Below, piece by piece: positions 24,497 through 32,030 of a DNA stretch of 38,347 nucleotides. Source of the DNA: a virus. The DNA lies in IMG/VR virus record IMGVR_UViG_3300043544_000428, positions 1 through 38,347 of that record; one strand, given 5' to 3'. The translations under genes and the position numbers were made by a program. The notes beneath the pieces were generated by a model. That model saw only the letters and a program-made list of their open reading frames with translations, did no database searches and was not told where the DNA came from. Numbering within the stretch: the stretch's first letter is position 1; each line of letters begins with the position of its first letter.

Positions 24497-25387
24497 TTAC
24501 AAAGATTTGTTAGTTAACTCGTCTAGTTCCGCACAAACTTTAAATCTTTCAGGAAAGGCCTCTTTTAAGTAGAGCCTATGCATGTAGTAATAAGTCATTG
24601 TTTCAACAAAATCTTCTTCTGGAGAATAGGCTGATAAGACAGACATTCTTGGTATATCTTTTCTATAAAACCAGGAAGAACCGGAAGATGCCCTAGCGTA
24701 ATCTTCAAGCTCTTCATCTTTTATAGCTTCCCTTCTTTTCCAACCAGCAACGTTTAAAAATTTGACTATTTGTTCTTGGAAAACAATAGCGCTTCTTCTA
24801 TAAAATGCCTTTATTGCTGTCTTTGCGGTAGATAAGGAAGCCAAAGAAAGACCGTAATCTGTACCTGCTACATGTTTTACTATTGGAGCGATCATGTAGT
24901 TATGATAAGGTTGATAAATAATAAACTCAAAGTTTTTTCCGTCTTCTGTATAAATGCCAGTAATAGCAACTCTTTTTAGGGCTTCATCCATGTCAAAATG
25001 GTTAACAAATCTTATTTTCTTTATTCTTGAGAAAATAACTAAATTTTTAATAATCTCAAAAACCGCAAACACATCTATTAAAGCAAACTTAGGCACATTT
25101 CCAATAACTTCTATATCAAAATGTTGTCTAAACTCTTTTGCCATATCAAGGTTTTTAATTTTTTCTTCAGAAAGAAAACCTCCTTCGTCATAAATGTCAA
25201 GCGTTCTAGAAAAGAATAACTTTGCAGAATCAACTTCCAAAAGCCTCAAAACTGTAAAAACTTCGTCAGAAGGAACAATTTTTCCAAACTCATAAGTTTC
25301 TCCAAAAGTTAACGGAACTATATCGCCTTCATTTATATAGGAGTTTGGATATCCTGCTTTTAAGATTACATTATTATTAGGAAGCAT
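24497..25387 (-). CDS. Unknown protein with zincin-like C-terminus lacking HExxH, 296 aa
   Basis: The family is not recognised. The C-terminal segment (S-P-E-E-D-F-V-E-T-M-T-Y-Y-Y-M-H, then A-F-P-E-R-F-K-V-C) resembles the third-ligand helix region seen in phage zincin-like domains (E-D-F-x-E-x-x-x-Y-Y), but no HExxH is present upstream, so any such domain would be inactive. N-terminal part: Y-I-N-E-G-D-I-V-P-L-T-F-G-E-T-Y-E-F-G-K, probably beta. The start overlaps the preceding gene by 11 nt and has GAGGAAG a few nt upstream, so it is translated as a pair with it. It precedes the 1962-aa giant. A structural or assembly role near tail or head is possible; confidence in function is low. Confidence 0.75.
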   Translation of the reverse strand: MLPNNNVILKAGYPNSYINEGDIVPLTFGETYEFGKIVPSDEVFTVLRLLEVDSAKLFFSRTLDIYDEGGFLSEEKIKNLDMAKEFRQHFDIEVIGNVPKFALIDVFAVFEIIKNLVIFSRIKKIRFVNHFDMDEALKRVAITGIYTEDGKNFEFIIYQPYHNYMIAPIVKHVAGTDYGLSLASLSTAKTAIKAFYRRSAIVFQEQIVKFLNVAGWKRREAIKDEELEDYARASSGSSWFYRKDIPRMSVLSAYSPEEDFVETMTYYYMHRLYLKEAFPERFKVCAELDELTNKSL

Positions 25388-25679
25388 ATTCCACTTCCTC
25401 TAGATTTTCAATGAAAGATTTTTCAGGGAAAAGGGAAGTATATGAAAGATATTTATTTCTAAATTCTAAAAGAAGAGATTTGTCTTCCAAAGCGGAAGTT
25501 ACAAAAATACTTTTTTCCTCTAAAATATCATTAAAATAATCTAAAACTTTACTTACATTTTTCTTACAGGTTTTTAAATCAAACCCACTCGGTCTATCTA
25601 AACAAAATTCTCCAAGAACGATAGATAATACATAATAATTTTCCCCAACTTTTATATAAATAATTTTTATTTCTTTCAC
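25377..25679 (-). CDS. Unknown small protein, 100 aa, GTG start
   Basis: The family is not recognised. The product (KEIKIIYIKVGENYYVLSIV after the start) has an N-terminal beta hairpin, two Cys (F-C-L-D-R-P and L-K-T-C-K-K), and a helical C-terminal half with many acidic residues. The start is GTG 25679, located 6 nt after a TGATAAAAT extended -10 box with no ribosome site, matching the leaderless pattern seen elsewhere. It opens the leftward run that leads into the giant-protein genes, just past the tail terminator, and overlaps the 296-aa gene by 11 nt. Confidence 0.65.
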   Translation of the reverse strand: MKEIKIIYIKVGENYYVLSIVLGEFCLDRPSGFDLKTCKKNVSKVLDYFNDILEEKSIFVTSALEDKSLLLEFRNKYLSYTSLFPEKSFIENLEEVEYAS

Positions 25680-25685
25680 GAATTT

Positions 25686-25694
25686 ATTTTATCA
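25686..25694 (-). promoter_or_regulatory. Extended -10 promoter for the giant-protein run
   Basis: On the minus strand TGATAAAAT (TG-n-TAAAAT) ends 6 nt before the GTG start at 25679. No convincing -35. It is the first promoter-like element after the tail operon terminator and so likely feeds the 100-aa, 296-aa and 1962-aa genes. Confidence 0.45.
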
Positions 25695-25725
25695 TAACAG
25701 CACAAAAAGGCCGCCAATTTCACTC

Positions 25726-25760
25726 AAAACAAAAACCTCCCCATAAATTTGGGGAGGTTT
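25726..25760 (-). terminator. Intrinsic terminator of tail operon
   Basis: A perfect 10-bp stem AAACCTCCCC / GGGGAGGTTT with an 8-nt AT loop lies 13 nt past the stop of the 251-aa gene. On the minus strand it is followed by a T-rich tract (TTTTTGTTTTG). It separates tail genes from the giant-protein run. Confidence 0.85.
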
Positions 25761-25773
25761 ATATATATTTCTA

Positions 25774-26529
25774 TCACTTTTGAGGAGGAGCGTAAGTGTA
25801 ACCAAAGGCTGGAGAAGTTCTGAAGTAGTCTCCAAGAACCTGGAACCACCCACTATTACCAATTGGCCTAGCTAAAGCAGTAACATTCTCTGCAATAATG
25901 GCATTTTCACTGGCTAGAGTTATCGAAAAATCTCTTAGCATTGCAACAAAAACTCCAGTATTGACGCTGGCCTCTCCTTTAAGTATTTTGTCCTTAAGGG
26001 CAATCAGAAAAACAAAAGGAGGAAGATAGGCATCGTCTATAAGAAATGCCCTACCCGAAATCGAGTAAAGCTCTAAATTTCCTGGATTACCCAAAATTGT
26101 GTTAATTTTAGGAATTTCTGCATCGAGCCCATTTAGGTCAACATATGCTAAATATGACGCATCGTTGTTAGTTTTATAAATATTTGGATTAAAAGCTATT
26201 AGAGGGTTCATTCCAACTGTACTCTTAAACGAATGTAAGTCGAGGGTAACCTTTTCCATAGTAATTGTGCCCTCATAATACCCTGGAAGCATAAGCGGCA
26301 CAGGAGTTCCAATAACCGTCCTGGTCCTGGAACCTAGGTTTTCATTAATTCTCAAGTTTGTAGCTAACCCAACTTTATACACTTCATACTGATAGGTATC
26401 TCCTTCGGGAATTGGTACTTTAGTTGGGTTGTTGTCCAACAAATCATTGTTATTAACTGTTGAATTTTCCATTTTTAAACCGACAACATATATTTCGGCA
26501 AATTGTGAGGTTTTAAGCGGTACTGCCAT
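25774..26529 (-). CDS. Tail tube-like protein B, 251 aa
   Basis: This is a second tube-type protein, by homology to its neighbour. Residues about 52-105 read Y-K-V-G-L-A-T-N-L-R-I-N-E-N, then S-R-T-R-T-V-I-G-T-P-V-P, then T-L-D-L-H-S-F-K; these match the corresponding stretch of the 225-aa protein almost segment for segment. Myophage tube proteins polymerise inside the sheath and often occupy this position after the sheath gene. The C-terminal part includes F-V-A-M-L-R-D-F-S-I-T-L-A-S. A strong Shine-Dalgarno (AGGAGG, about 9 nt) precedes ATG 26529. It is the last gene before the terminator. Alternatives are a tail-tip or baseplate hub tube-fold protein. Confidence 0.7.
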   Translation of the reverse strand: MAVPLKTSQFAEIYVVGLKMENSTVNNNDLLDNNPTKVPIPEGDTYQYEVYKVGLATNLRINENLGSRTRTVIGTPVPLMLPGYYEGTITMEKVTLDLHSFKSTVGMNPLIAFNPNIYKTNNDASYLAYVDLNGLDAEIPKINTILGNPGNLELYSISGRAFLIDDAYLPPFVFLIALKDKILKGEASVNTGVFVAMLRDFSITLASENAIIAENVTALARPIGNSGWFQVLGDYFRTSPAFGYTYAPPQK

Positions 26530-26550
26530 AATTAATATCCTCCTATTATT

Positions 26551-27228
26551 TTAGGATACGGCTCTTGAAATTTCCTCTATCAATTCACGAAGGCTAAGTA
26601 GTTTTCCCGTTCCTCTAACATCCGTAATGATGATAGAGTCTCCTGAAGTAATTCTTTGAGAATACTCTGAGGGCATAAAAGCATAAAAATTTCTATTAAA
26701 CAGTGCATTTAATGCACTTATTGGAGAAGATGCGTATTTTGTTCTCTCTTCTATAGATGAAACAAATAAAAATGTATAGAATGGATATTCTAAAATATCT
26801 CTACTGTTGGGAACGGTGCTAAAAAACGATTCTATTCTAGCCTGTATTCTGGGAGCATACCAAAAATCAGGAAGAGTAGTAAATTCTTTGATGCTTAGAG
26901 TATCTAAAGTAAGCCTAGATATAGAAATTGAAGCTGAATAGTTATTAGGAATAACAATTGGGTTTGCTGGTTCTCCGATACCCCAAACTGGACGAGAATT
27001 GTAAGTTTCATCTATTGACACGTTCTCTGCTAATCCAATAGATTTAAATACCGTTTCGTTCCAAATATCACCTCCAGTATTTATATTTGGAAAAATGCCC
27101 GTTGGGTTATCTAAAAAAGACAGTATTCTACTTATTGCATCAGAAAGACTGCCTGCATCAAGTGCACTTAAAAGGCCGCTAAAAGACAATGTTTTTAAAA
27201 CCGCATATGGAGAAAATCTTATCGCCAT
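26551..27228 (-). CDS. Tail tube-like protein A, 225 aa
   Basis: This is probably a tail tube protein: it follows the sheath gene by 12 nt, has a strong AGGAGG site, and shares a block with the 251-aa neighbour (K-S-I-G-L-A-E-N-V-S-I-D-E-T, then S-R-P-V-W-G-I-G-E-P, then L-T-L-D-T-L-S-I-K-E). The N-terminal 50 residues (L-S-F-S-G-L-L-S-A-L-D-A-G-S-L-S-D-A-I) form a hydrophobic helix pair not present in the neighbour. Near the C-terminus, I-I-I-T-D-V-R-G-T-G-K resembles the strand-turn seen in tube proteins. Which of the two paralogues forms the main tube cannot be told; one may be a tail-end or initiator form. Confidence 0.7.
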   Translation of the reverse strand: MAIRFSPYAVLKTLSFSGLLSALDAGSLSDAISRILSFLDNPTGIFPNINTGGDIWNETVFKSIGLAENVSIDETYNSRPVWGIGEPANPIVIPNNYSASISISRLTLDTLSIKEFTTLPDFWYAPRIQARIESFFSTVPNSRDILEYPFYTFLFVSSIEERTKYASSPISALNALFNRNFYAFMPSEYSQRITSGDSIIITDVRGTGKLLSLRELIEEISRAVS

Positions 27229-27240
27229 ATTTTATCCTCC

Positions 27241-29211
27241 TTAAGCAAGATCAAATGCCACCTTCATAGTAACCAAAATAAATTTAACTTCGTTAAGGGG
27301 CTGGAAGAAAAACTCTACATAGTATGCTGTTTTATCTTCATTAGCTGTAACCCTAACATCCTTAAAGGCGGCAATTTGTCTATCTACCAACCTAGAAAGA
27401 AGGCTTTCTGTATAAGACTTTATATCTTTCTCAGTTCGTTGCCCATAAGAAGTTCTACCTATAAATTGGCTTTCTAGATTTTTATAGAGATACATGTTAA
27501 TAAAATCGTCTATCCTTCTAAGTATCATCTCTTGGTACCCAGCAGTAACGGCACCGGTCCAAGAGGTTGGGTTATGATGTATTCTATAAACTGTAGCCCC
27601 AAAGGCATTTTTAACCTTTTCTATAAACGCCAATCTATTAGAAATAAGATCATCTTTTTGTGCGTACTTCCATTCATATAAAGGTTCATATCCCATTCCC
27701 ACTACTGGCAGGAAGGTCAAAGAAACTTGTGGTTCTCTATTTGCATGCATTCCGGCAGCAAAAGAGGCCAAAAACTCTCCACCCAGAAGTTCCTTTTTCC
27801 CAGAAGGCGAAAATACTGGGGAATAGAAAGGCCCTACCCAAACTTGTACTCTATCAGTACCGCCAAACATTCTTGCTGCAACATTAATGATTCTATCATT
27901 CAAATATTCAGATGAGGTAAAAGATTCGGCTGGTGCTGGTGCTGGAAAGCCAAAAATAGCAACTCTTCTTTTCTTAATATGAACCTGTGATTGCACGTTT
28001 ACATGTGCGTAAATAAGCGAAGCAACTGTTTTAAAGAAGTTCAGTCTAGTATCGAGTGTGGTATTTTTATCAAAACGATATGCCGGCACGACAAAATTAA
28101 CCTCTTCATTTTCCAGCGAAGACAGGCCGGTAATCCAAAATTGCTGATAAGTTGGGTTGGCGGTTCCATAAAATCCCGTTCCGTCATCACCATTGGTACC
28201 ACCATTTAAGGAAAATATTCCACTAGCAAGTATGTGGCCATTCATTGTAGAATTGAGCAACAGGTCAACTGTGAAGTTATTAATAGCAACGTAGTTGTTG
28301 GTAAGGGCTGTAAATATAGTGTTTGCGTCTTCAGATGTAGTTACTACGGTATTAAAATTATTTATGGCTGATAACTGAGAAAATAAAAGTGTATTAGAAA
28401 GTAGATCTTCCACAGCATTAAAAGTTGTTTTAACCAGTCTTGATTTGTTAAATCCCCAAAGCCCGCCATAAACAAGTTCATATAAAACTAGACCCAAAGG
28501 AACGTTTACCGGGCTTGAATCACTAGCGTCAAATATTTGCACATAGTCATCATTATTCAAATTAGCCCTCAACAGGCTAACTAAAGATTGCTTCCAGTTT
28601 GTTCCAGAAGCCAACGCCGCATTGATGATGGTGTCATCTACAAAGAATAAACGATCCCCTCGTCTTACAAGAACTACGGGTTTTCTAAATTTTCTTGGAA
28701 AGATGTAAGTTTCTTTAGTTACACTACAATCTGGATGTTTCTGAGAAATTGTTAGGATTAAATAATCATCTGATGTATTAGAAGTAGTAAAAGCATCGTC
28801 CACCTCAAAAGATACGTAAATAGAATTAGATCTAGAAGACCTTTCAATAGATGTAAAAGTCCAGTTTACGTATTGATCATCGTCTGGGTCCTCACCACGT
28901 ACTGTATATACTTTTATATTTGTTGAGGCCGCTGTTGGAGCACCAATACGAACCGCAACAACTTCCCCAGCGCCACCCAAAAAGGCGGCCTTCACATGAT
29001 CTACTAGAGGACCACCCCTAAAAATCTCAACTGCTTCCGCATACGAAAAAATTCTATATGGGGTATTTACTTCCCCTCCTTCGGCAAGACCTAAAATAGA
29101 AACAACGCCAGTTGAAGCACCATTAATTTGCCTTACAGCGGAAAGATCTGTTTTTACATATGCGCCTAGTTGCTTAATTAATCGGCCATCAAAATTTACA
29201 CTAATAGCCAT
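27241..29211 (-). CDS. Contractile tail sheath protein, 656 aa
   Basis: This is the sheath subunit that surrounds the tube and contracts to drive DNA delivery. The N-terminus has the family signature: G-A-Y-V-K-T-D-L-S, G-V-V-S-I-L-G-L-A-E-G-G, then P-Y-R-I-F-S-Y-A-E-A-V-E-I-F-R-G-G-P-L-V-D-H-V-K-A-A-F, then G-G-A-G-E-V-V-A-V-R-I-G (residues about 16-92). The C-terminus has the conserved assembly region: V-N-V-A-A-R-M-F-type motif near 430, R-I-D-D-F-I-N-M-Y near 570, S-L-L-S-R-L-V-D-R-Q near 608, and final strands V-E-F-F-F-Q-P-L-N-E-V-K-F-I-L-V-T. Length fits. AAGGAGG 8 nt before ATG. This gene sets the phage as a myovirus type. Confidence 0.95.
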   Translation of the reverse strand: MAISVNFDGRLIKQLGAYVKTDLSAVRQINGASTGVVSILGLAEGGEVNTPYRIFSYAEAVEIFRGGPLVDHVKAAFLGGAGEVVAVRIGAPTAASTNIKVYTVRGEDPDDDQYVNWTFTSIERSSRSNSIYVSFEVDDAFTTSNTSDDYLILTISQKHPDCSVTKETYIFPRKFRKPVVLVRRGDRLFFVDDTIINAALASGTNWKQSLVSLLRANLNNDDYVQIFDASDSSPVNVPLGLVLYELVYGGLWGFNKSRLVKTTFNAVEDLLSNTLLFSQLSAINNFNTVVTTSEDANTIFTALTNNYVAINNFTVDLLLNSTMNGHILASGIFSLNGGTNGDDGTGFYGTANPTYQQFWITGLSSLENEEVNFVVPAYRFDKNTTLDTRLNFFKTVASLIYAHVNVQSQVHIKKRRVAIFGFPAPAPAESFTSSEYLNDRIINVAARMFGGTDRVQVWVGPFYSPVFSPSGKKELLGGEFLASFAAGMHANREPQVSLTFLPVVGMGYEPLYEWKYAQKDDLISNRLAFIEKVKNAFGATVYRIHHNPTSWTGAVTAGYQEMILRRIDDFINMYLYKNLESQFIGRTSYGQRTEKDIKSYTESLLSRLVDRQIAAFKDVRVTANEDKTAYYVEFFFQPLNEVKFILVTMKVAFDLA

Positions 29212-29257
29212 ACTTATTCCTCCTTAAACTATTCTAAGCTATAGAACTTCAAAATTC

Positions 29258-30076
29258 TTATACCAAGCATATACCCATAGAATCCATTGTTCTATTAAGT
29301 ATTTCATCTTCTATATATTGAAAAGGCGGAGCCTCCATATCTAAAATAAAGTTATTATTAGCTTGTGAATCTAGTATCAAATTAAAGTCGCTAGTGAAAT
29401 ATTCCACATGACTTTGCGGAATAGAAATAAGGAATCCATCAACATATATCTGTCTAATGATTGCTGAATCTTCTTTATTCTTCCTTCTTCCCCAAATAAA
29501 CCTATAAGTTGAGGTAGAAATAATATGCTTATAAAGCATAGAAGTTGGAACAACTATCTTTTCCGGCTCATCTTCATCCCTTGAAGAATCTATATAGAAA
29601 ATAAACATTCCCTTTACTAAAAAGTATTTGGAGTATAGTCCCTCTAAAAGTAACCTTTTTACTAAATCTGCTCCTTTATCCCGATCTAATGGATCAATAC
29701 TCCAATACACCACATCTATAGTTTGCCTCTCAAGCATTACCTGCATATCTTCCTCTTGATATTGACTTATTGTAGAACCTATGTATCTTTGAATATTAGC
29801 TGATTTTAAAATTATAGAAATTCCCCTGTTATAAGTGGTACTAACTTTTCCATCTATTGTTTGTCCTTGCGAAAAAAATGATTCTGAAGGATATGCGGTA
29901 CTTATAAAAATAGGATTTTTTAAGTTTAGAGATTTAAAGATAGATTCCAAGTATTCTTTAATAACAATCTTTGGAATAGTATAAGAAGGATCTGGTAACG
30001 AGCCCGGTGTATTATTATTTCCCTGTGCCCGCAACAAAAACTTTAAATCATTAAGTAAGTCTTCATCTTTAAACAT
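29258..30076 (-). CDS. Neck/tail-completion type protein, 272 aa
   Basis: The family is not recognised. It lies between a zinc-finger neck-type gene and the sheath gene, where myophages place tail terminator or sheath-stabilising neck proteins. The product (MFKDEDLLNDLKFLLRAQGN...) has T-Y-N-R-G-I-S-I-I-L-K near 87, then E-R-Q-T-I-D-V-V-Y-W-S-I-D-P-L-D-R-D-K-G-A-D-L-V-K-R-L near 120-150. A strand followed by a helix of this kind recalls terminator folds that cap the tube. A basic patch W-G-R-R-K-N-K lies near 196. GAGGAA about 11 nt upstream. It overlaps nothing and has a 4-nt gap from the previous stop. Confidence 0.7.
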   Translation of the reverse strand: MFKDEDLLNDLKFLLRAQGNNNTPGSLPDPSYTIPKIVIKEYLESIFKSLNLKNPIFISTAYPSESFFSQGQTIDGKVSTTYNRGISIILKSANIQRYIGSTISQYQEEDMQVMLERQTIDVVYWSIDPLDRDKGADLVKRLLLEGLYSKYFLVKGMFIFYIDSSRDEDEPEKIVVPTSMLYKHIISTSTYRFIWGRRKNKEDSAIIRQIYVDGFLISIPQSHVEYFTSDFNLILDSQANNNFILDMEAPPFQYIEDEILNRTMDSMGICLV

Positions 30077-30080
30077 ACAA

Positions 30081-30731
30081 TTAGAATTCCTCTACTATTG
30101 AATTTACTATTTGCCTTAAAATTTCAGATTCATCTTGTTGAACAATAGTTTGCGGCGAAGTCATGACCTCTTCAACTGGAGAAAGTTGAACATCTTTGTT
30201 GCCTTCAGCTACACGGGTAGAAACAACGTGAGATTTAGCTTCAAAGGATTTATAAAGTACCCCAGCCAACCAAACATCCTTGGGTTCTGAATCAACATAA
30301 ACCGTATGCCAAACATTGTTTGAAGAATTATAAATCTGAAATTTATCTCTTATAAAAAAAGATCTCCCATTTGTATTTTCAAACTTTACTATTTTAACTG
30401 GTATGTTTGCTTTAACTACTAATTTTATCGAGTCAATATACAATACGCCCAAAGATTCTCTTCTTGGTTTATTGGGCCTGTCTATAGCAATAGCCAAGGT
30501 ATCTATTGGCGGTTTATAGACAACTCCAGTTCCATTACAAACAGGACAATCAACGCTTGGAGAAAGCGTGTTCTCATCGAAGCATTTTTTACCATTGGGG
30601 AATACGAAATTACACCTTTCGGCCTCAAAATACTTTACTTTATATCCTCCCATAAGAAAAGCTCGTTCAACTATGCGAGAGGATATTTTATAGAGCCTTT
30701 CGCTAAACTGTGGGTTAAAGTTAAAGTTCAT
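30081..30731 (-). CDS. Head-tail connector type protein with Cys4 zinc motif, 216 aa
   Basis: Residues about 41-64 hold four cysteines: C-N-F near 41, K-K-C-F near 50, then C-P-V-C-N-G-T-G, like the C-x-x-C-x-G-T-G zinc knuckle seen in small neck or head-closure proteins of several phages. After it, V-Y-K-P-P-I-D-T-L-A-I-A and L-Y-I-D-S-I-K-L-V-V-K form beta strands; W-H-T-V-Y-V-D-S-E near 148 is also beta. The C-terminal 40 residues are polar and Glu-rich. It is first in the leftward tail operon and directly faces a divergent promoter palindrome. ATG 30731 lies 12 nt from a TATAAT box without a ribosome site. Function by context: head-tail joining. Confidence 0.75.
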   Translation of the reverse strand: MNFNFNPQFSERLYKISSRIVERAFLMGGYKVKYFEAERCNFVFPNGKKCFDENTLSPSVDCPVCNGTGVVYKPPIDTLAIAIDRPNKPRRESLGVLYIDSIKLVVKANIPVKIVKFENTNGRSFFIRDKFQIYNSSNNVWHTVYVDSEPKDVWLAGVLYKSFEAKSHVVSTRVAEGNKDVQLSPVEEVMTSPQTIVQQDESEILRQIVNSIVEEF

Positions 30732-30739
30732 CGTTCTGT

Positions 30740-30768
30740 TTTTATTATAGGCTTAAGCTATAATAAAA
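30740..30768. promoter_or_regulatory. Palindromic divergent promoter region
   Basis: A perfect 11-bp inverted repeat (TTTTATTATAG, 7-nt spacer GCTTAAG, CTATAATAAAA) places one TATAAT on each strand, pointing outward: plus 30759-30764, 6 nt before ATG 30771; minus 30744-30749, 12 nt before ATG 30731. No good -35 on either side. It may be a paired promoter, an operator, or both. Confidence 0.55.
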
Positions 30769-30770
30769 TC

Positions 30771-31340
30771 ATGAAGAAGTTTTTTGCCTATATAGTAAAA
30801 TTTTTTAAATATTTACCACCAATCCTCGCTATTCTTAAGGGACTAAATTCTTTATTGTCTATGTTAAAAAATGAAGAAAAACAGAACGGCGAACAGCAAA
30901 AGCCCACAAATAGTAATCAAATAGCTGAAACCGAACAAGAAAAACCAAAGTCTAACGAGATTCCTACAAAACCGATGTTTGATGAAAAAAAACTTAACTA
31001 CTTAGAAAATAAATCATACTTTCTCGCAAATGTCGGTAAACTGGATGAATTTGAATCTCTTTCCGAAGAAATTAAAACTTTGGCCCCCGATCTTTTTAAA
31101 AAACAATTCCCAAAAGTTGTTAGAGAAAAAGGAGAAAAAGTCGTTTCTGAAGATTATGAAGGAAAAACAACAAAAGTTATAGATGAAAAGCATCAGCAAA
31201 GAAAAAACGAACTTATAAATAAAGTAACCTTTATTGTCAATAGGTGCGGAACATCTTCTGATTTTGAAAAACTTCCAGATGAAGTAAAAAAGATGGATCC
31301 CGCTCTCTTCAAAGAAAAAAGTGAAAACTGCAAATTTTAG
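30771..31340 (+). CDS. Membrane-anchored protein with duplicated C-terminal repeat, 189 aa
   Basis: The family is not recognised. The N-terminus (M-K-K-F-F-A-Y-I-V-K-F-F-K-Y-L-P-P-I-L-A, then hydrophobic to about residue 32) is a basic membrane segment or amphipathic helix. A Gln/Asn/Pro/Lys-rich linker (34-70) follows, then two copies of a 36-residue unit: about 78-113 (L-E-N-K-S-Y-F-L-A-N, then F-E-S-L-S-E-E-I-K, then P-D-L-F-K-K) and about 148-184 (L-I-N-K-V-T-F-I-V-N, then F-E-K-L-P-D-E-V-K, then P-A-L-F-K-E). The start lies 6 nt after TATAAT with no ribosome site. The stop overlaps the stop of the opposite M23 gene. Host-envelope or lysis-related function is possible. Confidence 0.7.
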   Translation: MKKFFAYIVKFFKYLPPILAILKGLNSLLSMLKNEEKQNGEQQKPTNSNQIAETEQEKPKSNEIPTKPMFDEKKLNYLENKSYFLANVGKLDEFESLSEEIKTLAPDLFKKQFPKVVREKGEKVVSEDYEGKTTKVIDEKHQQRKNELINKVTFIVNRCGTSSDFEKLPDEVKKMDPALFKEKSENCKF

Positions 31341-31975
31341 ATTTTTTGAACCCTTACCCAGACAAAATCTAAATCGTTTTGATTGACAATAGCGCCGTTT
31401 AAGGACTTATCTTCTATTACTCTATAAGAAGTATATTTAAACCTTCTTTCATAAGAAGCGTTTTTATTTAAAAATTCTACTGGATCTATATACCTTCCTA
31501 AAATGTTCTGTTTGGTTTTAGGCCAATAATCTGGCGGCAAGTTTTGAACCCTCATTTCTAAATGTAAGTGTGCTAAAAACGGTCTTGTTGGATCCCCTTT
31601 TCCTATAGTTCCAATAACTTCTCCGGGATAAACTACATCTCCCTCTTTTACTAGCATATCGTTTAAATGCGCATATTGAACATGAAGAAGAGGAAAACCA
31701 AATTCTTTAGCAAGAGTATTTGAAGCTTCTCCTAAAACAATGTTTCCCCAAACTCTGTGAAACTTGGCATGAATAATTTTCATTGGCATTATCGCAACTA
31801 CTGGATATCTTAAATCACCATCGCCACTAGTTCCTGATACATTAAAATCAACTCCAGGATGTTCGTCTGGCGTTAATCCGGCATTTTTTCTCCAAATAGG
31901 ATAATTTGGATCTAAAAATCCTGCATCTACTCTATTTGCGCTTTTATTTGGTGGTAAGGGATAAACTATTCTCAT
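31337..31975 (-). CDS. M23-family (LytM) zinc endopeptidase, 212 aa
   Basis: Peptidoglycan-cutting M23/LytM fold. Zinc ligands are visible: H39 and D43 in H-P-G-V-D-F, and H138 in H-L-H-L-E; catalytic H103 (Y-A-H-L) and H136 complete the site. Typical G-x-V and P-G-E-V-I-G-T-I-G near 117-125 fit the family. No signal peptide is seen, so it acts after holin-like release or from the virion. Length is short, essentially a single catalytic domain with about 35 extra residues at each end. It is convergent with the repeat protein gene, their stop codons overlapping, and lies downstream of the C1A gene. It may be the endolysin or a tail-borne lysin; the two cannot be separated here. Confidence 0.9.
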   Translation of the reverse strand: MRIVYPLPPNKSANRVDAGFLDPNYPIWRKNAGLTPDEHPGVDFNVSGTSGDGDLRYPVVAIMPMKIIHAKFHRVWGNIVLGEASNTLAKEFGFPLLHVQYAHLNDMLVKEGDVVYPGEVIGTIGKGDPTRPFLAHLHLEMRVQNLPPDYWPKTKQNILGRYIDPVEFLNKNASYERRFKYTSYRVIEDKSLNGAIVNQNDLDFVWVRVQKI

Positions 31976-31990
31976 TATAGGTAAGAATAT

Positions 31991-32020
31991 TTTATACTTT
32001 TTAAGAAAAATTTTTGTTAA
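31991..32020 (-). promoter_or_regulatory. Promoter for the M23 peptidase gene
   Basis: On the minus strand TTAACA (plus 32015-32020), 18 nt, then TATAAA (plus 31991-31996), 15 nt before ATG 31975. The leader would be about 8 nt with no ribosome site. It fills the 55-nt gap between the C1A and M23 genes. Confidence 0.4.
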
Positions 32021-32030
32021 AGATGGAAAA

